From Clostridia bacterium (GTDB taxonomy: Bacteria; Bacillota; Clostridia; Oscillospirales; Acutalibacteraceae): a stretch of 64,000 nucleotides of DNA. The first letter of the stretch is position 1. Each line of letters starts with the position of its first letter. The stretch is from contig CAAFXS010000028.1 in assembly GCA_900767025.1 (NCBI GenBank), forward strand, positions 46,372 through 110,371, written 5' to 3'. The position numbers and the translations under genes are program-made. The notes under the pieces are model-generated. The model was not told the DNA's origin. It worked only from the letters and a program-made list of their open reading frames with translations, and made no database searches. Positions 44,347-52,106 of the stretch are shown one piece after another.

Positions 44347-44904
44347 ATGTTTAACTATGTGAAAAGATTACAATATCCCATTAATATAAAGCACCCCGAT
44401 CCCAAAGCCGCATCAATAATCATCAGCCAGTACGGCGGTCCCGACGGCGAGCTTGGAGCCTCTCTGCGCTATCTGTCCCAGCGTTATTCAATGCCCTATC
44501 CGGAGCTAAAAGGCTTGCTGACTGATATCGGTGTTGAGGAATTGGGGCATCTTGAAATGATAGGTACAATGGTGCATCAGCTGACAAGAAATCTCACTGA
44601 GGATGAAATTGAAAAATGCGGATTTGCTCCGTATTTTGTTGACCACACAACCGGAGTATATCCCACTGCCGCCAGCGGTTTCCCCTGGAATGCGGCAAGT
44701 ATGGCAGTAAAGGGCGACACCATCGCAGATTTGAACGAGGACTTGGCGGCAGAGCAAAAAGCAAGGGTTACCTATGATAACATTCTCCGTCTTGTTGACG
44801 ACCCGGATGTAATTGAACCCATTAAATTCCTGCGTGAGCGTGAAATCGTTCATTATCAAAGATTTGGTGATGCTCTACCGCAATCTTGTAAAATTTTTGC
44901 TTAA
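44347..44904 (+). CDS. cotJC: Spore-coat manganese catalase-like protein CotJC, C-terminus replaced
   Basis: 185 residues from the ATG at 44347 (AAGGAG ribosome site 8 bases upstream). Manganese-catalase family: ferritin-like four-helix bundle with Glu/His ligands in GVEELGHLE and later REREIVHYQ. CotJC is an inner spore-coat protein. Family members of this type usually continue after RFGxAL with a tail ending near NFYAFNP (recalled). Here the tail after Leu177 is PQSCKIFA, shorter and unrelated, and the serine-recombinase gene lies just downstream. I read this as truncation by an integrated element. cotJA/cotJB are not next to it. Confidence 0.9.
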   Translation: MFNYVKRLQYPINIKHPDPKAASIIISQYGGPDGELGASLRYLSQRYSMPYPELKGLLTDIGVEELGHLEMIGTMVHQLTRNLTEDEIEKCGFAPYFVDHTTGVYPTAASGFPWNAASMAVKGDTIADLNEDLAAEQKARVTYDNILRLVDDPDVIEPIKFLREREIVHYQRFGDALPQSCKIFA

Positions 44905-44907
44905 ATT

Positions 44908-44940
44908 TCGGTGCAAGGTGTACCCCTGCACCGATTTTTT
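44908..44940 (+). terminator. Terminator downstream of cotJC, convergent with the recombinase gene
   Basis: An 8-bp stem TCGGTGCA/TGCACCGA with an 11-base loop followed by six T on the plus strand. It probably belongs to the inserted element, since it lies beyond the CotJC junction. Confidence 0.85.
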
Positions 44941-44942
44941 GC

Positions 44943-46442
44943 TTATATGTTCCAAATGATGTCAATTTTATCACTTGTTGCATAGATTTTTTTGATTACT
45001 GCATTTGCAAGCTCTCGCTTTCTCTCGAAGGGCAGTTCGTCGAATCTGTCAAAATCACAGATTATTTTTTCGTTTGCTGAATATCTGTTTTCGCCCAGGC
45101 GTTGAATTTCTGCCTGTATTTGCAGTTTTTCACTGTGGAGCCGTTCAACATTGTCGTTAATGTATGCCATTACCGTTTCGCTTGCACCTGCAACATTTTT
45201 AACCTTTTCGCCTATTTCATTGTCTATTGCAATTTGCCGTGCCTTCAGCTCCTCAATTTTAGGATTATTGGCAGTGGCACCTGCAACCTCAATCACCTTG
45301 AAATCGGCTAACTTTTCCTTGACCTTCTGCAATATGAAATCTTCAAACTCATCTGCGTGAATCACACCGCATCCACAGCAGAGATTGTCATTCATCTTGT
45401 GAGAGCAGAGAAAGTAGTTATAGCTTTTCTTTAGATAATTCTTCCTCACAAGAGCGTATCCGCAGTTTCCGCACTTAACAAGTCCTGCAAGCCAAGTGTT
45501 TTTCGCTTTGGGATTGCGTTTAATCTGCTGTTGGTCAAGAGCTCTTTCTCTGCACCTTATGAACAGGTCGGAGTCGATAAAGCCCTCGTGAGGAGCGATT
45601 ACCAAAATTCCGTTTGACAGGTCGGTCTGCTTTCTCGTTTTCTTATCTCCTGTGTAAAGATAGCAACCGTTTGTGCCGATGAAATCCTCGGGCGGATTGA
45701 TTATCTTAACACCCTTTGATTTGAAGAAATTATACACATTTATGTCAGCCCTTACATAGACGGGATTCTTGATGAAGTCCTGAACCCTTGCCCTTGTTAC
45801 AGTTCTGTTTCGCCTGCATTCCGGTGGCATATCACGAACCGCCCTGGCAATATCCTCGTTGGAGTAATTCACATCAGCGTACATTTCAAAAATCCTTTTG
45901 ACCAGCTCAGCCTCCTCGGGTACCTGCTCGTACATAGAGGTTTTAATTCCGTCAATGGTTAAGTCAACCTTTTTGAATCCAACGGGAACGGGACCTCCCA
46001 TATAAAATCCCTTTTGACTGCGTGAAATGTAGTTGTCCTTAACTCGCTGTTGCGTGGTTTCACGCTCTAATTGAGCGAAGGTTATGCAGATGTTCAGCAT
46101 CGCTCTGCCCATAGGAGTGCTTGTGTCAAACTTTTCCGTAGCCGATGAAAATTCAACACCCAGCTTTGTGAAGATGTCCATCATATTTGAGAAATCAAGA
46201 ATGCTACGGCTGATTCTGTCGAGCTTGTAAACAATAACCTTTGTTATTCCTTTTCGCCCTGTTTTGATGTCCTGCATCATTCTTTGAAATTCGGGACGGT
46301 TTGTATTTTTACCGCTAAAGCCTTTGTCCTTATATACTAAAAATGCCTCACCTCTTGCCTCGTAGGTACACATTTCAATCTGCGATTCGATTGAAATGCT
46401 GTCCTCTTTTTCTACCGATTGTCGAGCATAAATTGCAATCAT
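44943..46442 (-). CDS. Large serine recombinase (integrase of the element)
   Basis: 499 residues. N-terminal resolvase domain with catalytic S9 in YARQS and the arginine motif YKLDRISRS (about 74-82), recombinase domain (about 155-260, GFYMGGPVPVGFKKVD), zinc beta-ribbon with CGNCGYAL and later cysteines (about 315-360), and a coiled-coil region (about 370-440). This is the layout of serine integrases that integrate and excise phages and Tn4451/Tn5397-like elements between short att sites. Its 3' end lies 66 bases from the cotJC junction, where an integrase is expected. Confidence 0.96.
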   Translation of the reverse strand: MIAIYARQSVEKEDSISIESQIEMCTYEARGEAFLVYKDKGFSGKNTNRPEFQRMMQDIKTGRKGITKVIVYKLDRISRSILDFSNMMDIFTKLGVEFSSATEKFDTSTPMGRAMLNICITFAQLERETTQQRVKDNYISRSQKGFYMGGPVPVGFKKVDLTIDGIKTSMYEQVPEEAELVKRIFEMYADVNYSNEDIARAVRDMPPECRRNRTVTRARVQDFIKNPVYVRADINVYNFFKSKGVKIINPPEDFIGTNGCYLYTGDKKTRKQTDLSNGILVIAPHEGFIDSDLFIRCRERALDQQQIKRNPKAKNTWLAGLVKCGNCGYALVRKNYLKKSYNYFLCSHKMNDNLCCGCGVIHADEFEDFILQKVKEKLADFKVIEVAGATANNPKIEELKARQIAIDNEIGEKVKNVAGASETVMAYINDNVERLHSEKLQIQAEIQRLGENRYSANEKIICDFDRFDELPFERKRELANAVIKKIYATSDKIDIIWNI

Positions 46443-46511
46443 AAGAATACTTCCTTTCCTATGACCGATAACTCAACATCAATATATACGAAGCCTTTTG
46501 AAAAGTCCAGC

Positions 46512-46685
46512 CTAATTTTCATTCCCACCAAACGCCTTTGCAAGAATATTTTTAACAGTCATTTGGTTTAGCTCAATTTCATCTTTAGTGAGGCTCGGGG
46601 AGTATTCGCACACTTTGGTTTTACCTTTACCGAAGTCAATCTCATAGCATGCGATTAACTTATCATTGATAATAGGTCTATCCAT
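46512..46685 (-). CDS. Small protein of unknown function between recombinase and relaxase
   Basis: 57 residues starting MDRPIINDKLIACYEIDFG. The ATG at 46685 has a GGGGAG ribosome site 8 bases upstream, and it overlaps the stop of a 27-codon reading frame (ATGGATAG), which suggests coupled translation. No family recognised. Position directly upstream of the integrase suggests a role in integrase control, such as excision or expression (inference only). Confidence 0.65.
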   Translation of the reverse strand: MDRPIINDKLIACYEIDFGKGKTKVCEYSPSLTKDEIELNQMTVKNILAKAFGGNEN

Positions 46686-46761
46686 AAAGCACACTCCCCT
46701 CATACAAATTTATATTGTAAGGACAAGGTGTGTTATTCAGTTTTTTGTAGTAGCGAGGCAT
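46678..46761 (-). CDS. Short coupled reading frame (27 residues)
   Basis: MPRYYKKLNNTPCPYNINLY, then 7 more residues. An AGGTGAGG ribosome-site-like sequence lies 3-6 bases before the ATG. Its stop overlaps the start of the 57-residue gene. Too short to recognise; the coupling and the ribosome site are the only evidence that it is translated. Confidence 0.45.
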   Translation of the reverse strand: MPRYYKKLNNTPCPYNINLYEGSVLYG

Positions 46762-46805
46762 AAGCCTCACCTGTTGCTATATGTTTTCTATACGCACCCC
46801 TCACT

Positions 46806-46856
46806 TTAAACCTCAGCCAACGCCGAAGCCTTTACTGAAATATTTTTTGTTATCAT
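46806..46856 (-). CDS. Possible 16-residue leader peptide after the relaxase gene
   Basis: MITKNISVKASALAEV, preceded by AAAGGAAATTTAATT. A candidate leader peptide only; no attenuator hairpin was identified after it. It lies in a 145-base stretch with no other gene, between the relaxase stop and the 27-codon frame. Confidence 0.3.
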   Translation of the reverse strand: MITKNISVKASALAEV

Positions 46857-46909
46857 AATTAAATTTCCTTTCTGCCCGACGATTCCTCGCCGGGACTTTT
46901 TAGTTTTAG

Positions 46910-48481
46910 TTACATTCCACCCATCACAGGACCCCAATCTTGATTATCATCTTCGTAATCATAGTCATCCTCATCATAATCGGCGGAATTGCTTTTGCTT
47001 TCTTCAATGAGCTTTGCAAGCTCTTCCATACCATAGGCAATAGCATCAGCGTTTTGCTTTGCTCTGCGTTGGCGTTCTCTTAATTCCGGATCATCTGATT
47101 CACTTTCAATTATCGAATCTAATCCACCAATTATTTGACTTGTTGAGCCAATGATATCGCTCGCAGGATTATATCTGCCAATATCATCAGTGCCACTATA
47201 ATGTTCGGAGTTAAGAGGATTAAAATACGCTTTGTTATCACTGTCAGTACTTTGTCCTTCAGCGACTGTATATCCGAAAGCGAGTTGTCTTTCGCTTTCC
47301 CAATATCCGATTTGCCAGATTTGGTCGTTTCCGATATTTTCGATAAGCTCAGATTGGTATCCGTCTTTATCCTTGATGAACCTATTTCCATAGTCTCCTG
47401 AACATCTGTCAGCTTCTCGTCTATTCGAGCCTTCTCTCCGTTCAGGCTCTCTATCATCGAATAGTATTTTTGCTGATATATTGCCTGATATATCTGTTCG
47501 CAGTCCTTCAGCTCGTCTTTTGTCGCTACCTTTTGTATTTGAGTATTGAATATCTTTTGGCTTGACACTAACAGGTTCATTGTTTGAATTAGGTTTGTCC
47601 AATTCTTTTCCGTCAGCATCACTGCTTGCTCTGCCGGTGCTGCTTGATTGAGCTTTTGCTGCGCTTGGTCGTTGGATTTCTTCGCCATTGATATCAATTC
47701 TTCCTGCGACAATTTCCTGTCGGAATTTGAACTCATATTCAAGTACCTCCTTTAAGTATTTTTCATCATGCAGCTTGTTGTCCCTGCACTTTTTACCTTT
47801 GGGTGTTGTAAAGGTGATGTATTTATGATTGTCTGCCCAATCAACCTTGTATCCTGCCTGTTCAAGATTTTTAATGAAATCATCCTTGCTGACTGACTTT
47901 TCCATAGCATCATTAATCACTATGCACAATTCAATTTTCCAACTCTCGCCATTGTAGGCAGAATAGTATTCTTTGCCTGTCATTGGCTTTACGGATTTCT
48001 TTTCTCTTTTGCAAACAGGAACGCCATATTTCAAACAAATTTCATCGTTGATTTTACGAAATTGCTCTATAGTGTTTTTATTTTGATTAATCTTTTTGCC
48101 GTTTTCGCTGTTAACAGAATTGATAATGATATGCGAGTGAATATTATCAGTGTCTGTATGCGTAGCGACAACAGCTTGGTGATTAGGATAGCAACGCTCT
48201 ACTAATTCTATCGCCATTTGGTGAGCTGTAATGGGATTAATGTCCAAGCCTTCTTCAAAGGATTGCACGGCATAATAGAATTGTCTGCCATCCTCTTTGC
48301 CAAATAGTTTCTTTGTTAAGCCAAAATCTGCAAGTGCAGATTCGGGCATACACCCTACACCTGAAACCAAGTTTGCATTTTCATATTCAGTTTTTTGTTT
48401 TTGTACAGAGTATGCAATTACACTGCCAAGCGAACCAACATTTTTACTGTCCTTACGATTTATGAATGTTAATGTTGCCAT
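46910..48481 (-). CDS. Relaxase/mobilization nuclease (MOBP-like)
   Basis: 523 residues. The N-terminal catalytic domain (about 1-190) has the metal-binding three-His motif in ATHTDTDNIHSHIIINSVN and a Tyr near the N-terminus (IAYSVQ). The C-terminal half is low-complexity, rich in Ser/Asn/Asp/Glu, and ends EDDNQDWGPVMGGM. It nicks oriT and carries the DNA strand during transfer. The start overlaps the MobC-like stop by 13 bases. Residues about 249-450 are read through by a second gene in another frame. Confidence 0.94.
   Translation of the reverse strand: MATLTFINRKDSKNVGSLGSVIAYSVQKQKTEYENANLVSGVGCMPESALADFGLTKKLFGKEDGRQFYYAVQSFEEGLDINPITAHQMAIELVERCYPNHQAVVATHTDTDNIHSHIIINSVNSENGKKINQNKNTIEQFRKINDEICLKYGVPVCKREKKSVKPMTGKEYYSAYNGESWKIELCIVINDAMEKSVSKDDFIKNLEQAGYKVDWADNHKYITFTTPKGKKCRDNKLHDEKYLKEVLEYEFKFRQEIVAGRIDINGEEIQRPSAAKAQSSSTGRASSDADGKELDKPNSNNEPVSVKPKDIQYSNTKGSDKRRAEGLRTDISGNISAKILFDDREPERREGSNRREADRCSGDYGNRFIKDKDGYQSELIENIGNDQIWQIGYWESERQLAFGYTVAEGQSTDSDNKAYFNPLNSEHYSGTDDIGRYNPASDIIGSTSQIIGGLDSIIESESDDPELRERQRRAKQNADAIAYGMEELAKLIEESKSNSADYDEDDYDYEDDNQDWGPVMGGM
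47131..47736 (-). CDS. MobB-like membrane protein nested out of frame inside the relaxase gene
   Basis: 201 residues encoded in a different frame, wholly inside the relaxase gene. The ATG at 47736 has a perfect AAAGGAGG ribosome site (47746-47753) 9 bases upstream. The protein is helical and charged (coiled-coil-prone about 1-165) and ends with one hydrophobic helix (ILILLTPNIIVALMILADII, about 171-190). RSF1010 mobB is likewise nested out of frame in mobA and is a membrane protein that helps transfer. Similarity is in layout, not in recognised sequence. Confidence 0.75.
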   Translation of the reverse strand: MSSNSDRKLSQEELISMAKKSNDQAQQKLNQAAPAEQAVMLTEKNWTNLIQTMNLLVSSQKIFNTQIQKVATKDELKDCEQIYQAIYQQKYYSMIESLNGEKARIDEKLTDVQETMEIGSSRIKTDTNLSLSKISETTKSGKSDIGKAKDNSLSDIQSLKDKVLTVITKRILILLTPNIIVALMILADIILRAISLAQQVK

Positions 48482-48816
48482 TTCGTTTTCTCATTCAATA
48501 TTTTTTTGAGAGCTTTTTTGATTTTATCAAGCTCATCAACTGTTTCTTCAAGAGAAACAATATTTATTCTGCCTAGCTGGGACAGCATTCTTAACTGATT
48601 AATATTACTGCCGATTCTATTGAGCTCAGTGAGAATATTCTTAAATGAAGCTTCATCGCCTATGACAGTTATGTTACAAAATATTGAAGCACAGGTTATA
48701 TATGAGCTCATAGACATATGGAACTCATCTGCCATATCCTTGATACGCTTTTTGTCACTTGGAGTTAAGTGCAAATTGATTCTCTCGGTTTTGTTTTCTT
48801 TAGGTATACTTATCAC
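48469..48816 (-). CDS. MobC-like relaxosome accessory protein
   Basis: 115 residues. N-terminal ribbon-helix-helix (ERINLHLTPSDKKRIKDMAD) and the C-terminal MobC-type segment LNRIGSNINQLRMLSQLG. Such proteins bind next to oriT and open the DNA for the relaxase. GTG start at 48816 with a weak ribosome site. First gene of a mob operon with the relaxase; the candidate oriT lies directly upstream. Confidence 0.88.
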   Translation of the reverse strand: MISIPKENKTERINLHLTPSDKKRIKDMADEFHMSMSSYITCASIFCNITVIGDEASFKNILTELNRIGSNINQLRMLSQLGRINIVSLEETVDELDKIKKALKKILNEKTKWQH

Positions 48817-48839
48817 TTCCTATTAAATTATTTTACCTT

Positions 48840-49130
48840 TTAGCCAACGACAGATACTTGTACTGTCGTTGAGAGGAGAAACATACGGAGTGATTGTTAA
48901 TGATTTTTAATCATTCTAATCACGGAATATGTTTCGACGAGGGGTGCGGGTCTCCCGCAACTTGTTTCGAACACATGCCGAAACAAGGCGCCTTGGTGCG
49001 ATGCTTGGACTCTCTTAAAAGAGAGTTATCGAGGCTTCGCCACCCGAATTGAAAGCCGATTATTTAAGGTGATTGCTTTGTTCTGCATATTACTTGACCA
49101 ATACTTTGATAAGGGTTTTCAATTCGGATT
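48840..49130. other. Candidate oriT: field of inverted repeats upstream of the mob genes
   Basis: A ~450-base gene-free stretch holding several perfect inverted repeats: CAACGACAG/CTGTCGTTG (48845-48871), the nested GTGATT/AATCAC and AATGATT/AATCATT (48890-48923), CTTGTTTCG/CGAAACAAG (48961-48987), and CCGAATTGAAA/TTTCAATTCGG (49044-49127). Palindrome clusters of this kind beside mobC/relaxase genes are typical of oriT. The nick site cannot be fixed by eye; GCGCCTTGGTGCG just after the third repeat is one candidate. Confidence 0.55.
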
Positions 49131-49278
49131 AGGCTTTGACGCTACATCCCTTACAAGTGGTTCACAAGCGTTCTAAAATCGAGTTTTGTGTGTTAGCCTA
49201 TTACCTTGTCGTATTCGTATTAAATTTTTTTGAAAGGGTTTTTAATTGTTTGTTGCTACTTTTGACCACTGGGGTAGC

Positions 49279-49563
49279 CTAAATATTTAGTACTGTGTAT
49301 TGGTTTGATTCCTGACCGTTGTCTGTGAATCTTTGTGCTATATCAATCCAACCACCGTTTTCAAGGTCTGTCAGTGCCCGTCTTACTGTTGTGACAGATA
49401 AGTTGCAAGCCTTTGCTATTGTTTTCAGTGACGGATAGCATTGCCCCGTTTTCATATCCGAACACCTTGACAGGTAGCAGTAAACAACGAACGCTCTCTT
49501 TTCAATTCCGCTGTCGAATATATCATTTGGAACTCGAAAATAATTACCTTCCTTACGATTCAT
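49279..49563 (-). CDS. Winged-helix DNA-binding protein
   Basis: 94 residues with a winged-helix domain: FRVPNDIFDSGIEKRAFVVY, CYPSLKTIAKACNLSVTTVR (recognition helix) and a wing GGWIDIAQRF. This type of short helix-turn-helix protein is common in Firmicute mobile elements, as a replication- or transfer-control factor. Perfect AAGGAGGTG ribosome site. It is divergent from the DUF6076-like gene. Confidence 0.85.
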   Translation of the reverse strand: MNRKEGNYFRVPNDIFDSGIEKRAFVVYCYLSRCSDMKTGQCYPSLKTIAKACNLSVTTVRRALTDLENGGWIDIAQRFTDNGQESNQYTVLNI

Positions 49564-49737
49564 TTTTCACCTCCTTCGCACAGATACAATTTCTGTACTA
49601 TTGATTTGTTGTTATTGCTTGTACCACCTCCTTGTGATATTTTGGTAGCAGAATTGAACAGCACCCCTCAACTTTTTGCGTGAGGGATTGATAATTACGA
49701 TTTTTCAATTTTTAATCCATCACAAGGAAGTGATTAC

Positions 49738-50763
49738 TTGAATCCGATTAACTACTATATGTTAGAGCCGGCAAGGCTTTATGTTCGCAATGGAAAAGAA
49801 ATAGAGTTATACTATTACGAAGAAACAAAGGACGGTTGCTTTGAGCGTAATTATGAGTCAACGGTTAATGACGAAATATTCAAAATGCTTGAAGCAGATT
49901 TGTCGTTTATATCACAGGGCAGGAAGAGGCTTTCAAAGATATATAACAAGGTTAAGCAGAATAATACCGACTTTTTCACTTATAGGCAATTCTTTGTTGA
50001 GGCAAAAAGGATAGTGAAAGATATTAAGAAATATTCACATCCTATTTCTGCAATTTTGTTATGCTTAATTCAAAGATTGGAAGAACAAACGCAATGCCAA
50101 ATCAGTATTGATGATATGGACAGGATTTGGTATGAAATTGAAACCATAATCTATATGCAATTCAATTTCAAAAAGGATTTAACTCACCTATCACACATAC
50201 AGCTAATCAACGAAAACAGAAAAGTTGTTGCTATGTATGACAGGGATTTAAACCTAAATCTGCAAACCATATTTGAATATAAGGACAAAGCATCAAAAGA
50301 ATATTTGTTACTTGATTCTATTGCCGATTACTACAATGCACTTTTTTACTACTATGTAATTTCAAATCCAATGATTGCACAGTGTAAGTACTGCGACAAA
50401 TATTTTGTTCCTAAAACGAAAAAAGTCACCCTGTACTGTGACAGGGTGAACAATAATGGAAAGACCTGCAAGGTGCTTGGCGCAAAGCTGACTTACCATA
50501 AAAATATTAAGAATGATCCTGTGCTTGACTTATACCAAAGAGAAAAGCACAGGATTGAAATGTACTGCACAAGAAGCAAGCTTGACAACTACGATTTCTT
50601 TTATGATTATTACAATTGGGTTGAAATGTTTGAACCTAAAATTGCTGATTACAAAAATGGTAATTATGACGGTGAAAAACTCATCGCTGAAATCAAAGAA
50701 CAAACTCCAAACTATCAACCATACAGCAAAGGTAAAGATTTTGCAGATGAAGAAGGATACTAA
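49738..50763 (+). CDS. DUF6076-like protein of unknown function
   Basis: 341 residues, TTG start with AAGGA 9 bases upstream (an ATG seven codons further is the alternative). A mostly helical N-terminal 210 residues is followed by a cysteine segment (CKYCDKYFVPKTKKVTLYCD, then KTCKVLGA) that should bind zinc, and a charged helical tail. The Cys pattern resembles DUF6076 proteins (recalled) found in Firmicute accessory DNA. One of only three predicted genes of the element on the plus strand. Function unknown. Confidence 0.6.
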   Translation: MNPINYYMLEPARLYVRNGKEIELYYYEETKDGCFERNYESTVNDEIFKMLEADLSFISQGRKRLSKIYNKVKQNNTDFFTYRQFFVEAKRIVKDIKKYSHPISAILLCLIQRLEEQTQCQISIDDMDRIWYEIETIIYMQFNFKKDLTHLSHIQLINENRKVVAMYDRDLNLNLQTIFEYKDKASKEYLLLDSIADYYNALFYYYVISNPMIAQCKYCDKYFVPKTKKVTLYCDRVNNNGKTCKVLGAKLTYHKNIKNDPVLDLYQREKHRIEMYCTRSKLDNYDFFYDYYNWVEMFEPKIADYKNGNYDGEKLIAEIKEQTPNYQPYSKGKDFADEEGY

Positions 50764-50769
50764 AGTTAT

Positions 50770-50795
50770 GGCTCGCCCGTTTGATTGGGCGAGCC
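50770..50795. terminator. Hairpin shared by convergent genes
   Basis: A perfect 9-bp stem GGCTCGCCC/GGGCGAGCC with an 8-base loop. The plus-strand side is followed by TATTCTTT. It overlaps the stop codon of the DUF6809-like gene on the other strand. Confidence 0.65.
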
Positions 50796-51043
50796 TATTC
50801 TTTCATTAGTTTTACTGCTAACTTAAATCCTATTTCAAATGCCTGACACTCAATCAGTGAAGCGTATTCGGTAAAGCAATCAGCATATTTTTCAAATACA
50901 TTCAAGTCGTCATTCTTGAGGGAAGAAGATAATGCTTCGTGATGCCGAGCAATTAACTCAACCAATCTTTTCTCCTCATCGGTAATAACCTTATCTTCAT
51001 TCGGTCTAATGTTTCCGTACCATAAGTCTTGTAATATTGACAT
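50795..51043 (-). CDS. DUF6809-like small protein
   Basis: 82 residues from the ATG at 51043 (GGGAGTG ribosome site): MSILQDLWYGNIRPNEDKVI, then a helical region ending FEIGFKLAVKLMKE. This matches the short DUF6809 proteins of Clostridia (recalled). The open frame extends further upstream but without a ribosome site. Function unknown; common in mobile and accessory DNA. Confidence 0.7.
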   Translation of the reverse strand: MSILQDLWYGNIRPNEDKVITDEEKRLVELIARHHEALSSSLKNDDLNVFEKYADCFTEYASLIECQAFEIGFKLAVKLMKE

Positions 51044-51155
51044 AAAATCACTCCCTTGCAGTACCACAACATACCACAAGGGAGTTCCCATGTCCAGATA
51101 AACTTTATTTTTTCGATTATATAATAATTCGTTAAACTTGTAATATCTCACTATT

Positions 51156-52106
51156 TTAGATAATAACATTTTTAATTCTGTTTGCTATTTCATACACAAT
51201 AGGAACTACAACCGTATTGCCACATTGTTTATACATGCTTTTCATCGGAATATTTGGAAAATCAAATGATTCCGGAAAGCCTTGAAGAGCAAGGCATTCT
51301 TTAGGAGTTATTGTTCTGATTCCGAAATCATCCTTAATTATTGGAACTCTGTTATACCAAGTTCCCATATTTGCTTTCAAAGTAAATGATATTCCGTCCT
51401 TGCTTTTTTGAATGCCATAATCTGAAAATCTGTATATTTGATTTTCATCGGTAATTGCCTTTTTCAGTTTTCTATATTGCGATGAATTTTCATCAATATA
51501 AAATTTTTCATCTGCTTTTTTTGAACGGTCAATAATATCAAATATATGCCTTTGCAATAGCTGCTCTTCGGGAAATCTGAATCTGTTGCACATTTCAAAA
51601 TTTTTGAAAGCTACGATATATGTCCTTGTCCTGTGCTGCGGTATTCCATAATTACAGGCATCTGCAATAATATATCTTATATAGTAGTTCCTTTCCGACA
51701 GTTCGTTGTGAATTCGGTTAAAGGTTTTTCCATTGTCGTGTTCCGTAAGATTTGCAACATTCTCTAAAAACATTATTTCGGGTTTCTTTTTATCCGCTAT
51801 GCGCATAATTTCAAAAAAGAGATTACCTCGTTCATCTGCAAATCCTTTTCTGTTTCCACACACCGAAAAAGATTGACAGGGAAATCCTGCAGTTAATATA
51901 TCAAAATCTGGTATAGTGTCTAAGCTGATATCCCTTATATCTTCTTCAATCAGAACTGTATTAGGAAAATTGTGCCGATATGTATTGCAGGCATCCTTAT
52001 CAATTTCATTTGCCCAAGCAATTTCAAATCCTGCTTGTTCAAATGCCAAATCAATTCCTCCGATACCTGCAAATAAACTACATACTTTGGGTTTATAATT
52101 CATCAC
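51156..52106 (-). CDS. DNA (cytosine-5) methyltransferase, second of the operon
   Basis: 316 residues. Motif I SLFAGIGGIDLAFEQAGFE (SAM binding), catalytic Cys in GFPCQSFS (Cys77), ENV motif (115-117), QHRTRTYIVAF, and C-terminal TPKECLALQGFPESF and QCGNTVVVPI. It transfers a methyl group from SAM to cytosine. Overlaps the restriction gene by 4 bases. Differs from the first methyltransferase throughout the target-recognition region (about 165-245), so it may not read the same sequence. GTG at 52106 or ATG one codon later. Confidence 0.93.
   Translation of the reverse strand: MMNYKPKVCSLFAGIGGIDLAFEQAGFEIAWANEIDKDACNTYRHNFPNTVLIEEDIRDISLDTIPDFDILTAGFPCQSFSVCGNRKGFADERGNLFFEIMRIADKKKPEIMFLENVANLTEHDNGKTFNRIHNELSERNYYIRYIIADACNYGIPQHRTRTYIVAFKNFEMCNRFRFPEEQLLQRHIFDIIDRSKKADEKFYIDENSSQYRKLKKAITDENQIYRFSDYGIQKSKDGISFTLKANMGTWYNRVPIIKDDFGIRTITPKECLALQGFPESFDFPNIPMKSMYKQCGNTVVVPIVYEIANRIKNVII

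Noticed and set aside
48845..48923. Repeats here as a CRISPR array
   Set aside because: They are different inverted repeats, not equal direct repeats with spacers, and no cas genes are near.
49564..49737. A second AAGGAGG site about 50 bases upstream of the winged-helix gene as the start of a leader peptide
   Set aside because: Only a 9-codon GTG frame overlapping the ribosome site itself could follow it; not enough to call.
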